A DNA stretch of 64,000 nucleotides from Terribacillus halophilus (GCF_900101385.1 NZ_FMZB01000001.1:613015-677014), one strand, 5' to 3'; counted from the first letter of the stretch, positions 16,952 through 26,231 are shown. The notes: generated by a model from the letters alone, not told the origin. Translations and numbers: made by a program.

Positions 16952-17644
16952 TTATTGAATTTCGTATAAATTATCATTTGCTTTGTCTTTTAACTGTGAT
17001 GGACTTTTAAGGAGCAGACCACCTCGGATGCGTTCGATTATGCCTTCTTTTTGAAAAGAATGGAGTATGCGATTTTGATGCCGGACTGTTGTATTGATAA
17101 AACCTGCTATTTCTTTCAGGTCTTTGCTTGCAATTTTTTTCTGTACACAATTTCCATTCTCATCATGCGTTATGGAGTATAAATAACTTGCAAAACGAAC
17201 ATCGGTTGGATGAAGTAAATGAAAAGAAAGCGTGGTAGACTTTGTTAGGAATTTTCGGCTTACTATATCAAGCAGTGTACTGTCTAAATCGCTCGTAGCC
17301 CGCAGCCGATTTGCTTCAATCACAGAAATCCGCCCAACGACTATTGGAGTGACTGCTTCCACCGTATTTAATAGATGTCCATTCTGAATTAGCTCCACAT
17401 CTCCAAACACCTCTAAAGGACGATTAAACGCAACGATTAATTGTCTGCCTTCAGGAGAAGTGGTATAAATCTTCACCTTCCCTTTAACGAGGAAATAAAT
17501 ATACTCCAAGGGATTTCCCTGTTGGCAGATAAGCTCGCCTGATGTGAATTCCAACCATCTAATTTTGCAGTTTGATAGCTTATACTTCATCTGGATCTGT
17601 TCTAAATAAGTAGTATTCACCGCTTGATCAGATAGGAACTTCAT
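16952..17644 (-). CDS. Crp/Fnr-family transcriptional regulator (YeiL-like)
   Basis: A 230-aa regulator: cyclic-nucleotide-binding-type beta-roll domain at about residues 25-130 (SGELICQQGNPLEYIYFLVK, GDVELI) and a C-terminal winged helix with the recognition region LKEIAGFINTTVRHQNRIL at about 172-190. There is no cysteine cluster of the FNR type, so an oxygen-sensing 4Fe-4S is not indicated. Ligand and targets are unknown; the HAD gene directly downstream is the obvious co-transcribed partner. The start has GGAGG on the reverse strand upstream. Confidence 0.85.
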   Translation of the reverse strand: MKFLSDQAVNTTYLEQIQMKYKLSNCKIRWLEFTSGELICQQGNPLEYIYFLVKGKVKIYTTSPEGRQLIVAFNRPLEVFGDVELIQNGHLLNTVEAVTPIVVGRISVIEANRLRATSDLDSTLLDIVSRKFLTKSTTLSFHLLHPTDVRFASYLYSITHDENGNCVQKKIASKDLKEIAGFINTTVRHQNRILHSFQKEGIIERIRGGLLLKSPSQLKDKANDNLYEIQ

Positions 17645-17724
17645 CGAAAAGACCTCCTTCTTCTCAGTTTATCGAAAGACTCAAATCTCTTAAAGGACAT
17701 ATGTCCGGAAACATCCAAGAAAGT

Positions 17725-17764
17725 GAAAAAAGCCAGCAGGGAATGAGAATTCCCTGCTGGCTTG
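17725..17764 (-). terminator. Terminator of the lipase gene
   Basis: A 15-bp perfect stem, AAGCCAGCAGGGAAT with ATTCCCTGCTGGCTT, loop GAGA, T-run on the reverse strand. Confidence 0.9.
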
Positions 17765-17791
17765 AATGATACCAGTGACGTTAATAAAAGA

Positions 17792-18397
17792 TTAATTTTG
17801 AAGCGCTTCTTTGATATGGTTGTTTACTTGATAGCTGTTCAGAAGACCGATATGAGAAACCCCATAGATCCTGATATTATTTGCACCAGATAAAATAGAC
17901 AAGTAGGAACTGACAATAGAGTCACTCGTCGAGTAGATGGAAGTAGTGTCTATGCCATCAGGAGCTACGCTTGTGGTAAGTCGATTTGCTCCTCCTAATG
18001 TCACCAGCTTATCCACTTTATCATTGCCGCCTTTGTTCAAGATGTAATAAAGGCTGTTTGCTCCGCCCATGCTATGCGCGACGATGTTTACTTTGTCACT
18101 GCCTGTTTCCGCGAGTACATCATCAACGAATTCTCGAATGGCAGCTGAATTCAATTCTTGATGCCCTTGTTTACTAGGTAGGTCAATGGCAAACAGCTCT
18201 TCTTCCGACCAGCCTTGTCTCTCCAGATATCTTTCAATAAAATAGAAATTCGAATCCGACCCAGTTAAGCCGTGAACAAAGACGACTGGTGTGTTGTTGA
18301 CAGCAGCGTAGGATTTTGCTGGCTGCAAGGAGATAGTCAATGAAAGTACCATTGCGAGACTGACGAACAAAACAGTTATAAACTTACTTCTATTCAT
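17792..18397 (-). CDS. Secreted triacylglycerol lipase/esterase (Bacillus LipA/EstA type)
   Basis: A 201-aa minimal alpha/beta hydrolase. The signal peptide covers about residues 1-31 with a likely SYA-AV cleavage. The oxyanion-hole segment VFVHGLTGS is near residue 40, the nucleophile Ser109 is in VAHSMGG, the acid is Asp159 (STSD) and the base His182 (GVSHIG). B. subtilis LipA and EstB have a similar size and secretion, with AHSMGG instead of the usual GHSMGG. It should act outside the cell on short to medium acyl esters. It is monocistronic with its own strong terminator. Confidence 0.9.
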   Translation of the reverse strand: MNRSKFITVLFVSLAMVLSLTISLQPAKSYAAVNNTPVVFVHGLTGSDSNFYFIERYLERQGWSEEELFAIDLPSKQGHQELNSAAIREFVDDVLAETGSDKVNIVAHSMGGANSLYYILNKGGNDKVDKLVTLGGANRLTTSVAPDGIDTTSIYSTSDSIVSSYLSILSGANNIRIYGVSHIGLLNSYQVNNHIKEALQN

Positions 18398-18561
18398 TTT
18401 ATGTTTCCTCCTGAATCTTAATTTATGTAATCCTATCTTAAATTGTAAAATATAAAATGGAAAACCGGTATTGGGAAAATGATGGTGATGAACCTCCTTT
18501 TAAATTTCTACTTGAAAGCTAATATCAGCTTTGCAATCATTTTTTTCCGCCCTTACATGAG

Positions 18562-18582
18562 ACTCTATTTCCCAAATAGAGT
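18562..18582. repeat. 9-bp perfect inverted repeat in the lipase/GNAT intergenic region
   Basis: ACTCTATTT (18562-18570), CCC, AAATAGAGT (18574-18582). It is not followed by a T-run in either direction, so it looks like a regulator binding site rather than a terminator. The intergenic region (18398-18668) separates the divergent lipase and GNAT genes and shows no gene. Confidence 0.5.
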
Positions 18583-18668
18583 GTGTCAGGGGGTATTCAC
18601 ATATAGATAGTGACAATATATGCCAGGATAATATTTGAAAAATCTAGCACAAAAGCAGGAGGGATAGG

Positions 18669-19136
18669 ATGATCACATTCGCTGAACCGAAGGATGCGTA
18701 TGAAATCCATCGTGTCATGCTCGCCGCATTTGAGGAATACAGATACACCGCCGCTCCATCCAGTGCTTTGGATGAAACGGCAGCTTCTATTAAATCTGTA
18801 TTAGAGGATGAAAAAGAAAGAGCCCTTCTATATTGGCATGCCAATAAAGTGATAGGTGCTCTTCGATTCAAAGAACAAGATGATGCTTTATACTTTTTCC
18901 GTTTGTCTGTCCGTCCAGAAGAAAGGGGACGAAAAATAGCGAGACAATTACTTTCGGCTTTAGCCGACCATGCTGTCAGTCGTGGATTTAATATGCTGTG
19001 CTGTCAAGTGAGGCTTTCCGTCCGGCGAAATATGGCATTATATGAGCAGGATGGGTTTTCCATCAGTGATAGGAAGATTGTCATAAAACCTGATGGCGCT
19101 GAAATAGAAACGGTCTTTATGACCAAAAAGCTGTAA
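18669..19136 (+). CDS. GNAT-family N-acetyltransferase
   Basis: A 155-aa protein with the GNAT fold: the acetyl-CoA-binding motif A is LSVRPEERGRKIARQLLSAL (R/QxxGxG/A pattern with the loop RGRKIA) at about residues 78-97, and the C-terminal motif B is YEQDGFSISDR. The acceptor substrate cannot be deduced. The start at 18669 has AGGAGGGATAGG directly upstream. It lies in the accessory stretch between yutM and yumC. Confidence 0.85.
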   Translation: MITFAEPKDAYEIHRVMLAAFEEYRYTAAPSSALDETAASIKSVLEDEKERALLYWHANKVIGALRFKEQDDALYFFRLSVRPEERGRKIARQLLSALADHAVSRGFNMLCCQVRLSVRRNMALYEQDGFSISDRKIVIKPDGAEIETVFMTKKL

Positions 19137-19311
19137 CAAGTAAAAACGTTCTGTAATACTACTGTTACGCGGAAAATGAAATTGACATACAACAAATATG
19201 ATTATCTTAATAAATTACGGGTATATAACTCCTACCAACCCCTACATACAACCAAGGGTAAAAGCACTGTTTGTACTGCAGACAACATGCGAAAAATGGA
19301 GGAGAGAGAAG

Positions 19312-20787
19312 ATGGACAAACAAGCGAATGGCAGAGGGAATGTCCCTCAAATCGAGGATGATGGCCGAAGTTCGAAGCGGAGGTTGAGACTGATTGCATT
19401 CATCTCTACCTTCGGAGGATTATTATTCGGTTATGACACAGGTGTCATCAATGGAGCACTGCCTTTCATGGGGCAGGAAGACCAACTGAATCTGACACCC
19501 TTGACGGAAGGAATGGTGGCGAGTTCCTTGCTTCTTGGTGCAGCGTTTGGTGCTGTATCCGGCGGGAAGCTTGCCGATAAAGTCGGGCGCCGGCGTGTCA
19601 TTTTATACTTAGCTGTCTTATTCTTTATCGCAACCTTGGGCTGTTCTTTCGCACCGAACACGGAGACGATGATTGCCTTTCGCGTATTGCTCGGGCTAGC
19701 TGTCGGTGGTGCATCGGTTACAGTTCCGGCTTATCTTGCGGAAGTGTCACCTTCTGAATCGCGCGGGAAAATGGTGACGATCAATGATTTAATGATCGTT
19801 ACCGGTCAGCTGCTTGCTTATTCTTCCAACGCATTGCTTGGAAACCTATTTGGAGATACTGCACATATTTGGCGTTATATGCTTGTCATCGCAACATTGC
19901 CTGCGATTGTATTATGGTTCGGAATGCTTGTCATGCCGGAGAGTCCAAGATGGCTGGCGCAGCAAGGCATGCTGAAGACCGCTTTCCAAATCTTGTTAAA
20001 GATCCGCCGTAAAAATCGGGCTAAACAAGAAATTGAACAAATCAAAAAAACAGTGGAAAAAGAAAAGAATCTTGATAAAGCTTCCTTTAAGGATTTGGCC
20101 ATTCCTTGGATCAGGAGAATCGTCCTTATCGGATTGGGTATCGGTGTCATCCAGCAGATAACCGGTGTCAACTCCATCATGTATTATGGTACGCAGATTT
20201 TAAGTGATGCAGGGTTCGGCCGGGATGCAGCATTGATCGGTAATATTGCTAATGGTATCATTTCCGTCGCTGCCGCAATCTTCGGTATCTGGCTATTAGG
20301 CAGAGTACGGCGCCGGCCCATGCTGATAACCGGTTTTATCGGAACGACAAGTGCATTGCTTTTGATAACTATCGTGACTACTTTCTTTGAAGGCACTGCA
20401 GCGCTCCCATATTTGGTGTTGGGACTCACAGTAACTTTCCTGGCTTTTCAGCAAGGGGCAGTCTCACCTGTCACGTGGCTGATGCTGTCTGAGATCTTCC
20501 CTTCACGCATTCGCGGAATGGGGATGGGGATTGCGGTATTCTTTCACTGGATGACGAACTTCACGGTGAGTTTGACATTCCCGGTCCTGCTCAGCGCAAT
20601 CGGACTGTCCAGCACTTTCCTGATCTTTGTCATACTGGGTATTGCTGCGATTATCTTCATCCATAAAACGTTGCCGGAAACGAAGAATCGCACATTGGAG
20701 GAATTGGAGCAGGACTTCCGTCAAAAGACAATCCGCAAAACAGTACCAAAAATAAAGAAAAAAACAGAAGTGGGCGAAAGGGTTTGA
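19312..20787 (+). CDS. Sugar-porter family MFS transporter (IolT/XylE-like)
   Basis: A 491-aa, 12-helix major facilitator. Sugar-porter signatures are present: [14 protein letters not shown] in the first helix, the loop motif DKVGRRR, PESPRWL after helix 6, the QQITGVN motif in helix 7 and [12 protein letters not shown] at the C-terminus. Proteins like this import hexoses, pentoses or myo-inositol with protons (B. subtilis IolT, AraE). The substrate is unknown; no catabolic genes are adjacent. ATG 19312 follows GGAGGAGAGAG; a longer in-frame start at 19198 has no ribosome binding site. Confidence 0.9.
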   Translation: MDKQANGRGNVPQIEDDGRSSKRRLRLIAFISTFGGLLFGYDTGVINGALPFMGQEDQLNLTPLTEGMVASSLLLGAAFGAVSGGKLADKVGRRRVILYLAVLFFIATLGCSFAPNTETMIAFRVLLGLAVGGASVTVPAYLAEVSPSESRGKMVTINDLMIVTGQLLAYSSNALLGNLFGDTAHIWRYMLVIATLPAIVLWFGMLVMPESPRWLAQQGMLKTAFQILLKIRRKNRAKQEIEQIKKTVEKEKNLDKASFKDLAIPWIRRIVLIGLGIGVIQQITGVNSIMYYGTQILSDAGFGRDAALIGNIANGIISVAAAIFGIWLLGRVRRRPMLITGFIGTTSALLLITIVTTFFEGTAALPYLVLGLTVTFLAFQQGAVSPVTWLMLSEIFPSRIRGMGMGIAVFFHWMTNFTVSLTFPVLLSAIGLSSTFLIFVILGIAAIIFIHKTLPETKNRTLEELEQDFRQKTIRKTVPKIKKKTEVGERV

Positions 20788-20807
20788 AGCAGTTCAATGC
20801 TAATGAA

Positions 20808-20840
20808 AAGGCGCTCGGAAACTTTTCCGAGCGTCTTTTC
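20808..20840. terminator. Terminator between the convergent MFS and ASCH genes
   Basis: GGCGCTCGGAAA pairs with TTTCCGAGCGTC across a 2-nt loop centre, followed by TTTT and with A's upstream for the reverse strand. Confidence 0.82.
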
Positions 20841-21294
20841 ATCGTTTTTTTATGTCTACTAATTCAAAACGCTCACACACTAGCTTCATGTCTTCTGAAT
20901 ATTCGAGCCCTAACTTTTCCAGCTCTGCCGTAAAGAATTCTACGTGAACATCTTTCCAGTATCGGTACGTTCTGTCTCCTTCACCTTCAGCAATGGCAAA
21001 CTCCTCTGGAACCTCATTCATCGGCATTATTTTTACATCAGAGGTTCTGATGATTGCCAGAGGCTCATCTTTGCTGTTTAAGACAATACTGTAATCATCA
21101 ATGGAAGGTAAAGGCTCGTTTTCGAGTTCATAAAAAATCAGTCCAGAACAAGTGGCTGTTTTTATACCATCCATTACTAATTGAGCCAAGTAATCGGGAT
21201 CAGCTCCGAATTGCCATGCACTGACTTTGTTTGGTTTTTGTTTATCTTGGGCCTTCCAGAATTCATCCCAATATGACTCTGATAACTGATTCAT
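20839..21294 (-). CDS. ASCH-domain protein
   Basis: A 151-aa protein. The ASCH (PUA-like) fold is indicated by the substrate-cleft segments GIKTATCSGLIFYE and SIVLNSKDEPLAIIRTSDV and the C-terminal KLVCERFELV strand. ASCH proteins are proposed RNA-binding or nucleoside-acting enzymes (some are N4-acetylcytidine amidohydrolases); the activity here is unknown. The start has AGGAGCG on the reverse strand. It is convergent with the MFS gene. Confidence 0.82.
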   Translation of the reverse strand: MNQLSESYWDEFWKAQDKQKPNKVSAWQFGADPDYLAQLVMDGIKTATCSGLIFYELENEPLPSIDDYSIVLNSKDEPLAIIRTSDVKIMPMNEVPEEFAIAEGEGDRTYRYWKDVHVEFFTAELEKLGLEYSEDMKLVCERFELVDIKKR

Positions 21295-21420
21295 ATTTTT
21301 CGCTCCTCATACAAAAATAAACAGTTCCAACATATTATATCATTCGAAATCCAGTAAGACGCAAAACAAAAAGAAAGCCCAATTCGCAAGTGAATTGGAC
21401 TAATCAAATGTGCAGGAATT

Positions 21421-22218
21421 TTATTCGTTTTTTTTAGCTAACTTTTTGAGACCTTCTTCCAATTCTTCAAAGAAAGCAGGCATACCGTGACCGGTCCCGG
21501 CTGCTTGGGGATGCAGGTCTTTCAATTTCTGGATCGAGCGGAAGGCTTCTTGCTCGTCCATGGTGAAGTAGCGGGGAGGACCATTGAATTCTTTTTGCTG
21601 TGTCAGAACTTTATGCAGGGATTCCTGCTGGACAGTCGTAAATGCGTCGCCGGCAATCAAGACTTTGTCATCCGGGTGGAATAAGCTGATATGCCCCGGT
21701 GTATGTCCAGGAGTGTGGATCCATTGCCACCCCGGCAGATGCGGTACTTGATGATCAAGCGGGATGAGGCGCACATGCTGGCTCAAATCGATGCCTGCAT
21801 TTGGGAATGTTTTGGACATTTTCGTGATCAGACCACCGCCTGCATTTGTATTGCCTTCCGGATAGTCCAGCTGTCCGGTCAGATAAGGCAATTCCAATTC
21901 ATGCGCATAAACAGGAACATCCCATTCTTTCACCAGCTCTACTATACTGCCGACATGATCGAAGTGACCATGTGTAAGGATGATACAGGCTGGTTTTGCG
22001 CCTTTTCCAAACAGCTCGGCAGCTGCCTGCTTGATATTGCTCGCGGTATCGGGTACACCGGCATCGACAAGCACCCATTCTTTTGTATCAGGGTTTTCAA
22101 TGAAGAATACGTTGACGATTCTGTCCAAATATCCATGGACGGTCGGGGAGACGGTCGTTTCTTTTCCGCTCTTGATTGAAGCAAGCGGAATCAAGCGATG
22201 TTCGAATTCGTTTTCCAT
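21421..22218 (-). CDS. Metallo-beta-lactamase-fold hydrolase
   Basis: A 265-aa MBL-fold enzyme. The zinc-binding motif HGHFDH is at His83-x-His85-x-Asp87-His88; further metal ligands are expected in TPGHTPGH, GDAF and GTGHG. The family includes glyoxalase II-like, lactonase and other thioester/ester hydrolases. It is most similar in layout to generic MBL hydrolases, and no quorum-quenching assignment can be made from sequence alone. The start at 22218 has AGGAGG on the reverse strand. It is transcribed in the same direction as yumC upstream, but yumC's terminator separates them. Confidence 0.88.
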   Translation of the reverse strand: MENEFEHRLIPLASIKSGKETTVSPTVHGYLDRIVNVFFIENPDTKEWVLVDAGVPDTASNIKQAAAELFGKGAKPACIILTHGHFDHVGSIVELVKEWDVPVYAHELELPYLTGQLDYPEGNTNAGGGLITKMSKTFPNAGIDLSQHVRLIPLDHQVPHLPGWQWIHTPGHTPGHISLFHPDDKVLIAGDAFTTVQQESLHKVLTQQKEFNGPPRYFTMDEQEAFRSIQKLKDLHPQAAGTGHGMPAFFEELEEGLKKLAKKNE

Positions 22219-22280
22219 ACAGCTCCTCCTTTATCGCTACTAGTGTGTGATAGAAGGGCTTCCTTATACAAAAAGCATAT

Positions 22281-22314
22281 AAAAAGCACCGGTTTCCTTA
22301 AAGGTAACCGGTGC
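22281..22314 (-). terminator. Terminator of yumC
   Basis: GCACCGGTTTCC pairs with GGTAACCGGTGC with a TTAAA loop; on the reverse strand it is followed by TTTTTATATG. Confidence 0.85.
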
Positions 22315-22322
22315 GCTTGTGT

Positions 22323-23306
22323 TTAAAACATGCTTGTGGAATGCTTTGGCTGTACACGTGCATCTGGATCGATATACGTTTTGGCATTGTTGATAGCTGT
22401 CGGGCCTTCACCGAATCCAGAGGCGATCAAGTTGACTTTACCTGGATATGTGCAAATATCACCTGCAGCATAGATACCAGGGATATTCGTTTCTTGTTTT
22501 GTATTGACAACGATGCTGTTTTTCTCTATTTCCAAATCCCACTGCTTGATCGGTCCAAGGGAGGAGATGAAGCCATAGTTTACAAGCACTTCGTCTACAT
22601 CAATCGTTTCTTTTTCTTCGCTCTTCACCTTTTGCAGGACGACTTGCTCGATGCGGTCCGTACCCAGCATTTCGACTGGAGTATAAGGAGTCATGATTCT
22701 TACATTGGACTTCATAAGTCGTTCCACACTGTGTTCATGGGCACGGAATTCATCCCGGCGATGGACGAGGATGACTTCCTTGGCGATCGGTTCGAGCATC
22801 AGCGCCCAGTCGACCGCGGAATCGCCGCCGCCAGCCAGCAATACACGCTTGCCAGCGTATTTTTGCATATTATCCACGTAATAGTTCAAGTTGATGCCCT
22901 CGAACTCATCACATCGTTCAACCGTCAAGCGGCGGGGCTGGAAGGCGCCGTTGCCTGCCGTGATGATGATGGTCTTGGAGAAATGCACGTCTTTGTCCGT
23001 CTCAATGCGGAATGTATTATCTTCCAAACGCTCGACTTTATCGACTGACTCACCGAGTGCAATCGTCGGATCGAAGCGTTTCAGCTGTTCCATAAGGTTG
23101 TCCACCAATTCCTGTGCACGGATCTGTGGGAAGCCTGCTATATCATAGATGTATTTTTCTGGGTATAGGGCAGAAAGCTGTCCGCCGACTTGGGGAAGGC
23201 TTTCAATGATTTTGACACTTTGCTGACGCATCCCACCATAGAATGCGGTGAAAAGTCCGACTGGACCTGCACCGATGATGGTCACATCATATACTTGATC
23301 TGACAT
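22323..23306 (-). CDS. yumC: Ferredoxin/flavodoxin-NADP+ reductase, thioredoxin reductase-like (YumC)
   Basis: A 327-aa FAD protein of the TrxR-like ferredoxin reductase type. The FAD motif GAGPVG starts at Gly12, the NADP-binding motif [10 protein letters not shown] is near residue 155-165, and GDICTYPG near the C-terminus contacts FAD. The redox-active CxxC of thioredoxin reductases is absent, which distinguishes it as FNR type 2. It supplies or withdraws electrons for ferredoxin/flavodoxin. The start at 23306 has AGGAGGAACC immediately upstream; a 16-codon extension has none. It is divergent from the NADH dehydrogenase gene. Confidence 0.93.
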   Translation of the reverse strand: MSDQVYDVTIIGAGPVGLFTAFYGGMRQQSVKIIESLPQVGGQLSALYPEKYIYDIAGFPQIRAQELVDNLMEQLKRFDPTIALGESVDKVERLEDNTFRIETDKDVHFSKTIIITAGNGAFQPRRLTVERCDEFEGINLNYYVDNMQKYAGKRVLLAGGGDSAVDWALMLEPIAKEVILVHRRDEFRAHEHSVERLMKSNVRIMTPYTPVEMLGTDRIEQVVLQKVKSEEKETIDVDEVLVNYGFISSLGPIKQWDLEIEKNSIVVNTKQETNIPGIYAAGDICTYPGKVNLIASGFGEGPTAINNAKTYIDPDARVQPKHSTSMF

Positions 23307-23607
23307 ACCGGTTCCTCCTAGTATTTTTAAACGTAACAACTGGTATTTTATCATAGTTACAGAAATATGAGTAAGAAGAAGGATTTTTATCTCGAAAGTA
23401 CCAGGCTCTAGGACAGGAATAGCTTCCCCTTTATTGGTTGATTAAAGGAAAGAAAACGTTTACCATAATATTGATGAAGGTTTTGTGACAGTTTTATGTT
23501 TTCATCTGCTTTATAAAGTGAATAGTATCACAAACAAAAAAATTAATGTTTTGTTAGGTTGTTGCAAGCTTTGGAAAACCAAACTATGTTAATGGATGTG
23601 ATCGAAG
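23307..23607. other. Divergent yumC/NADH dehydrogenase intergenic region
   Basis: About 300 nt with no gene. AGAAAACGTTTACC (23451-23464) agrees with 12 of 14 positions of the CcpA cre consensus (TGWNANCGNTNWCA), both mismatches at the ends. A TTGTGAC (about 23480) and an ATCACAAAC (about 23528) are half-site-like elements that are too far apart for one Rex operator. Nothing else is recognised. Confidence 0.35.
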
Positions 23608-24825
23608 ATGAGCAAACCGAAAATTGTGATTGCAGGTGCAGGATACGGCGGCCTGATCACGACAGTGAAACTTCAAAAACTGATTGGAGCGGACGAGGCG
23701 AGCATCACACTCGTCAACAAACATGATTACCACTACCAGACGACGTGGCTCCATGAAAATGCGGCTGGCACGAGGCATCATGACCAGACACGCATCGCAA
23801 TCAAGGATGTCATCGATGCGAAAAAAGTCAATTTCGTCCAGGATACAGTGACGAAAATCAAACCGGATGAAAAGAAGCTGGTGATGGAGAATGGCGAACT
23901 CTCTTATGACTATCTTGTCGTCGGACTGGGCTTTGAGCCAGCGAACTTTGGCATTGAGGGACTTCTTGACCATGCGTACATTATCCGCAGCATCAACTCT
24001 TCCCGCTTGATCCGGGAACATATCGAGCATAATTTCGCTGTCTATAATAATGAAAAAGAAAAGAAAGAAGAGCGGTTGAATATCGTCATCGGCGGAGGAG
24101 GATTCACTGGCATAGAGTTTGCCGGAGAGCTTGCAGAACGTGTGCCGAAGCTGTGCAAGGAATATGACATCGACCGTGATAAAGTGAGAGTCATCGTTGT
24201 TGAGGCTGGGGCATCTGTCATGATGGGATTCGATCCGCAGCTTGTCGAGTATGCCTTGAATTCGTTGGAATCACGCGGCATCGAATTCCAGACGAATGCC
24301 TTCCTCAAGGAAGTGACGGCCGACAGCATCGTTTATGAAAAAGCAGGCGAAAGGCACACGGTGAAAACCAATACAACTGTATGGGCTGCCGGGGTCAAAG
24401 GCAATTCCATCCTGGAAGAGTCCGGGTTCGATGTAAACCGCGGCAAGGTGATGGTGACAGAAGATCTGCGCGATCCGAATCATGACGATATCTTTATCGT
24501 TGGTGACTGTGCTGCCATCATGAATGAAGAAACCGGCAAACCATTCCCTCCGACAGCCCAGATTGCCACGCAAATGGGATTTAACTGTGCTCAGAATCTA
24601 AAAGCACTCATCCGCAAGGAAAGCAATACGCAGAAATTTGTTCCGGAGATCAAAGGTACACTCGCTTCCTTGGGTGGCGGTGATGCCATGGGCGTCGTAA
24701 TGGGCAAGAAGCTGTTCGGGAAACCAGCTAATGTAATGAAGAAAGCATCCGATAATCGCTATCTCTATCAGCTGGGCGGTGTCGGATTGGTCTTGAAAAA
24801 AGGGAAATTCAATATCTTCGGCTAA
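23608..24825 (+). CDS. Type II NADH:quinone oxidoreductase (NDH-2; Ndh/YumB-like)
   Basis: A 405-aa non-proton-pumping NADH dehydrogenase. Two dinucleotide-binding motifs are present: FAD GAGYGG at residues 10-15 and NADH GGGGFTGIE near residue 155-165; the FAD-contacting FIVGDCA and the quinone-site PPTAQIATQMG follow. It oxidises NADH and reduces menaquinone at the membrane face, consistent with the men genes in this window. Length and position beside yumC fit YumB of B. subtilis, but it could be functionally the main Ndh. The start at 23608 (ATGAGCAAACCG) has a GGATGTGATCG upstream, a weak site. Confidence 0.9.
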   Translation: MSKPKIVIAGAGYGGLITTVKLQKLIGADEASITLVNKHDYHYQTTWLHENAAGTRHHDQTRIAIKDVIDAKKVNFVQDTVTKIKPDEKKLVMENGELSYDYLVVGLGFEPANFGIEGLLDHAYIIRSINSSRLIREHIEHNFAVYNNEKEKKEERLNIVIGGGGFTGIEFAGELAERVPKLCKEYDIDRDKVRVIVVEAGASVMMGFDPQLVEYALNSLESRGIEFQTNAFLKEVTADSIVYEKAGERHTVKTNTTVWAAGVKGNSILEESGFDVNRGKVMVTEDLRDPNHDDIFIVGDCAAIMNEETGKPFPPTAQIATQMGFNCAQNLKALIRKESNTQKFVPEIKGTLASLGGGDAMGVVMGKKLFGKPANVMKKASDNRYLYQLGGVGLVLKKGKFNIFG

Positions 24826-24857
24826 CGAAAAAAGCAGCCAAGCGGCTGCTTTTTTCG
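24826..24857. terminator. Terminator after the NADH dehydrogenase gene
   Basis: AAAAAAGCAGCC pairs with GGCTGCTTTTTT over a four-base loop; symmetric A- and T-runs make it usable in both directions. Confidence 0.88.
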
Positions 24858-24904
24858 TATAGGGCGTGATTCATTTGTCGATGCTGTTACCAGAGGTGAA
24901 AGAT

Positions 24905-25114
24905 ATGATCCGACGCTGGTGCAAAAGAGCTTTGCTTTGTACCCTCTGGTTTGCAGCTATGTATGTGACATGGAGCCAGCTGACCAATTTGACAGTGGAA
25001 GACGTCATCGAATACGAACAAAGACAGCTTCCGGTACATGATTCAGAAGTCAAGCAGCTGCAGTTGCAATCAAAACAGCAAATAGATGACAAGGGAGATG
25101 GCGATGCCGGTTAA
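24905..25114 (+). CDS. Small single-span membrane protein, unknown
   Basis: A 69-aa hypothetical protein not recognised as a known family. A positively charged N-terminus (MIRRWCKRA) and one hydrophobic segment (LLCTLWFAAMYVTW, about residues 10-23) precede a polar, acidic and Gln-rich tail. ATG 24905 has GAGGTGAAAG at the right distance, which supports translation. Its last 45 nt run antisense over the 3' end of yuiD. It lies directly after the strong terminator of the NADH dehydrogenase and needs its own promoter, which was not identified. Confidence 0.5.
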   Translation: MIRRWCKRALLCTLWFAAMYVTWSQLTNLTVEDVIEYEQRQLPVHDSEVKQLQLQSKQQIDDKGDGDAG

Positions 25115-25543
25115 TGCTCCGAAAAAGACTTCTATCGGCTGGTGGCCGAGCATTTCCCTGATCTCGCGATTTTTTTCGAATTCCTGCTTACTGCCCCAGT
25201 TTCTTGCTTCCTCGACAAAGCGCTGAAAATCCTTCAAAAGTAAATTCAGCAAGATTGCTTGTTCACCTGCTTGCCTTCTGACACCGGATGCATCAAACAT
25301 GATGATGATGCTAAAGACGAAGGAGGCAGCAAAAACTGGAGAGCCCAGTCCGCTTTCAAAACCAATGGAAGTCGTGAGAGCAGCTACCGCAGCCGAATGG
25401 CTGCTCGGCATTCCTCCTGTACTGAATGCTAAATCAGGCTGAATGCGTTTATCTGCAATGGCACGGATGGGCACTTTGATTACCTGTGCGAATATAATCG
25501 CAATCAACGCACTCCATAAAGGCATATTCTGGAACAATGACAT
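25070..25543 (-). CDS. yuiD: YuiD, divergent PAP2-family membrane protein
   Basis: A 157-aa protein of the DUF212/divergent PAP2 family with several hydrophobic segments and the motifs STGGMPSSHSA (residue about 42-52), FDASGVRRQAGEQA and LGHQPIEVFFG. In true PAP2 phosphatases SxxH-type motifs are catalytic, so a membrane lipid phosphatase role is plausible but unproven. The start at 25543 is 11 nt from AAAGGA; the ATG 12 nt further upstream abuts the ribosome binding site. It sits next to bioY on the same strand, as yuiD lies near yuiG (bioY) in B. subtilis. Confidence 0.85.
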   Translation of the reverse strand: MSLFQNMPLWSALIAIIFAQVIKVPIRAIADKRIQPDLAFSTGGMPSSHSAAVAALTTSIGFESGLGSPVFAASFVFSIIIMFDASGVRRQAGEQAILLNLLLKDFQRFVEEARNWGSKQEFEKNREIREMLGHQPIEVFFGALTGIAISLVIYLLF

Positions 25544-25618
25544 GTGCTGCGACATCCTTTCGGGGAAAAGCTATAATATGTGGTGTAATCATTATAACTA
25601 AAATTCCCCGAGAAAATG

Positions 25619-26209
25619 TCATTTAAACGAAGTATTATATGTTACTTTACCTTTTCCAAACGCATGAGCCACTCTCGGATAAAACAGTGCTGCAAGTATT
25701 GCGAAGCAGAAATCTTTTAGAAAGAATGGGACCATACTGACCCATGCGGCTAAATAACTTATATCCACGCCCATCCAAAGTTGCATGCTAGTGTACATAT
25801 AGGTGACCCCGATAAGATAATTCACTAGCACGCCAGCGATCACCGCTCCGAAAATACGAAATCGAAAGTGGGTTTTTTCCATGATGAATCCAGCGATGAA
25901 TGCAATGAATATGAAAGATAGCAAGAAACCGCCAGTAGGTCCGGCAAAGGCAGCAAAACCGCCTGAGAGATCCGCGAAGATCGGCAGACCAGTCAAACCA
26001 AGCAGTATGTAACAAATCATGCTGTAAGATCCCCACTTGTACCCTAACAGCAAACCAGCAAGCAATGCGAAAAACGGCTGCATCGATAACGGTACTGTTT
26101 GTCCTCCGATTGGAACGGCGAGAAAAGGCAGCCAGACGGAAATATTCGCACCGACGGTCATCAAGCCGACAAACATCGCGCTTGCAGTCAATTTACCAGT
26201 ACGGTTCAT
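25619..26209 (-). CDS. bioY: Biotin transporter S component BioY
   Basis: A 196-aa membrane protein with about six hydrophobic spans and the BioY hallmarks VPIGGQTVPLSMQPFFALLAG and FAGPTGGFLLSF. It binds biotin and imports it, either alone or with the shared ECF energising module (EcfA-EcfT), which is not in this window. A BirA operator overlaps its promoter, confirming biotin control. It matches yuiG of B. subtilis by neighbourhood. The start has AAGGAG on the reverse strand. Confidence 0.93.
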   Translation of the reverse strand: MNRTGKLTASAMFVGLMTVGANISVWLPFLAVPIGGQTVPLSMQPFFALLAGLLLGYKWGSYSMICYILLGLTGLPIFADLSGGFAAFAGPTGGFLLSFIFIAFIAGFIMEKTHFRFRIFGAVIAGVLVNYLIGVTYMYTSMQLWMGVDISYLAAWVSMVPFFLKDFCFAILAALFYPRVAHAFGKGKVTYNTSFK

Positions 26210-26231
26210 AATTTATCAACTCCTTGAAGAA

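Noticed and set aside
22311..23048. A 245-codon forward open frame antisense to yumC
   Set aside because: Shadow of the conserved yumC gene; no recognisable domains and no translation signal.
23480..23536. Rex operator upstream of the NADH dehydrogenase gene
   Set aside because: TTGTGA and TCACAA-like half-sites are about 50 nt apart, whereas a Rex operator is a compact ~18-bp palindrome.
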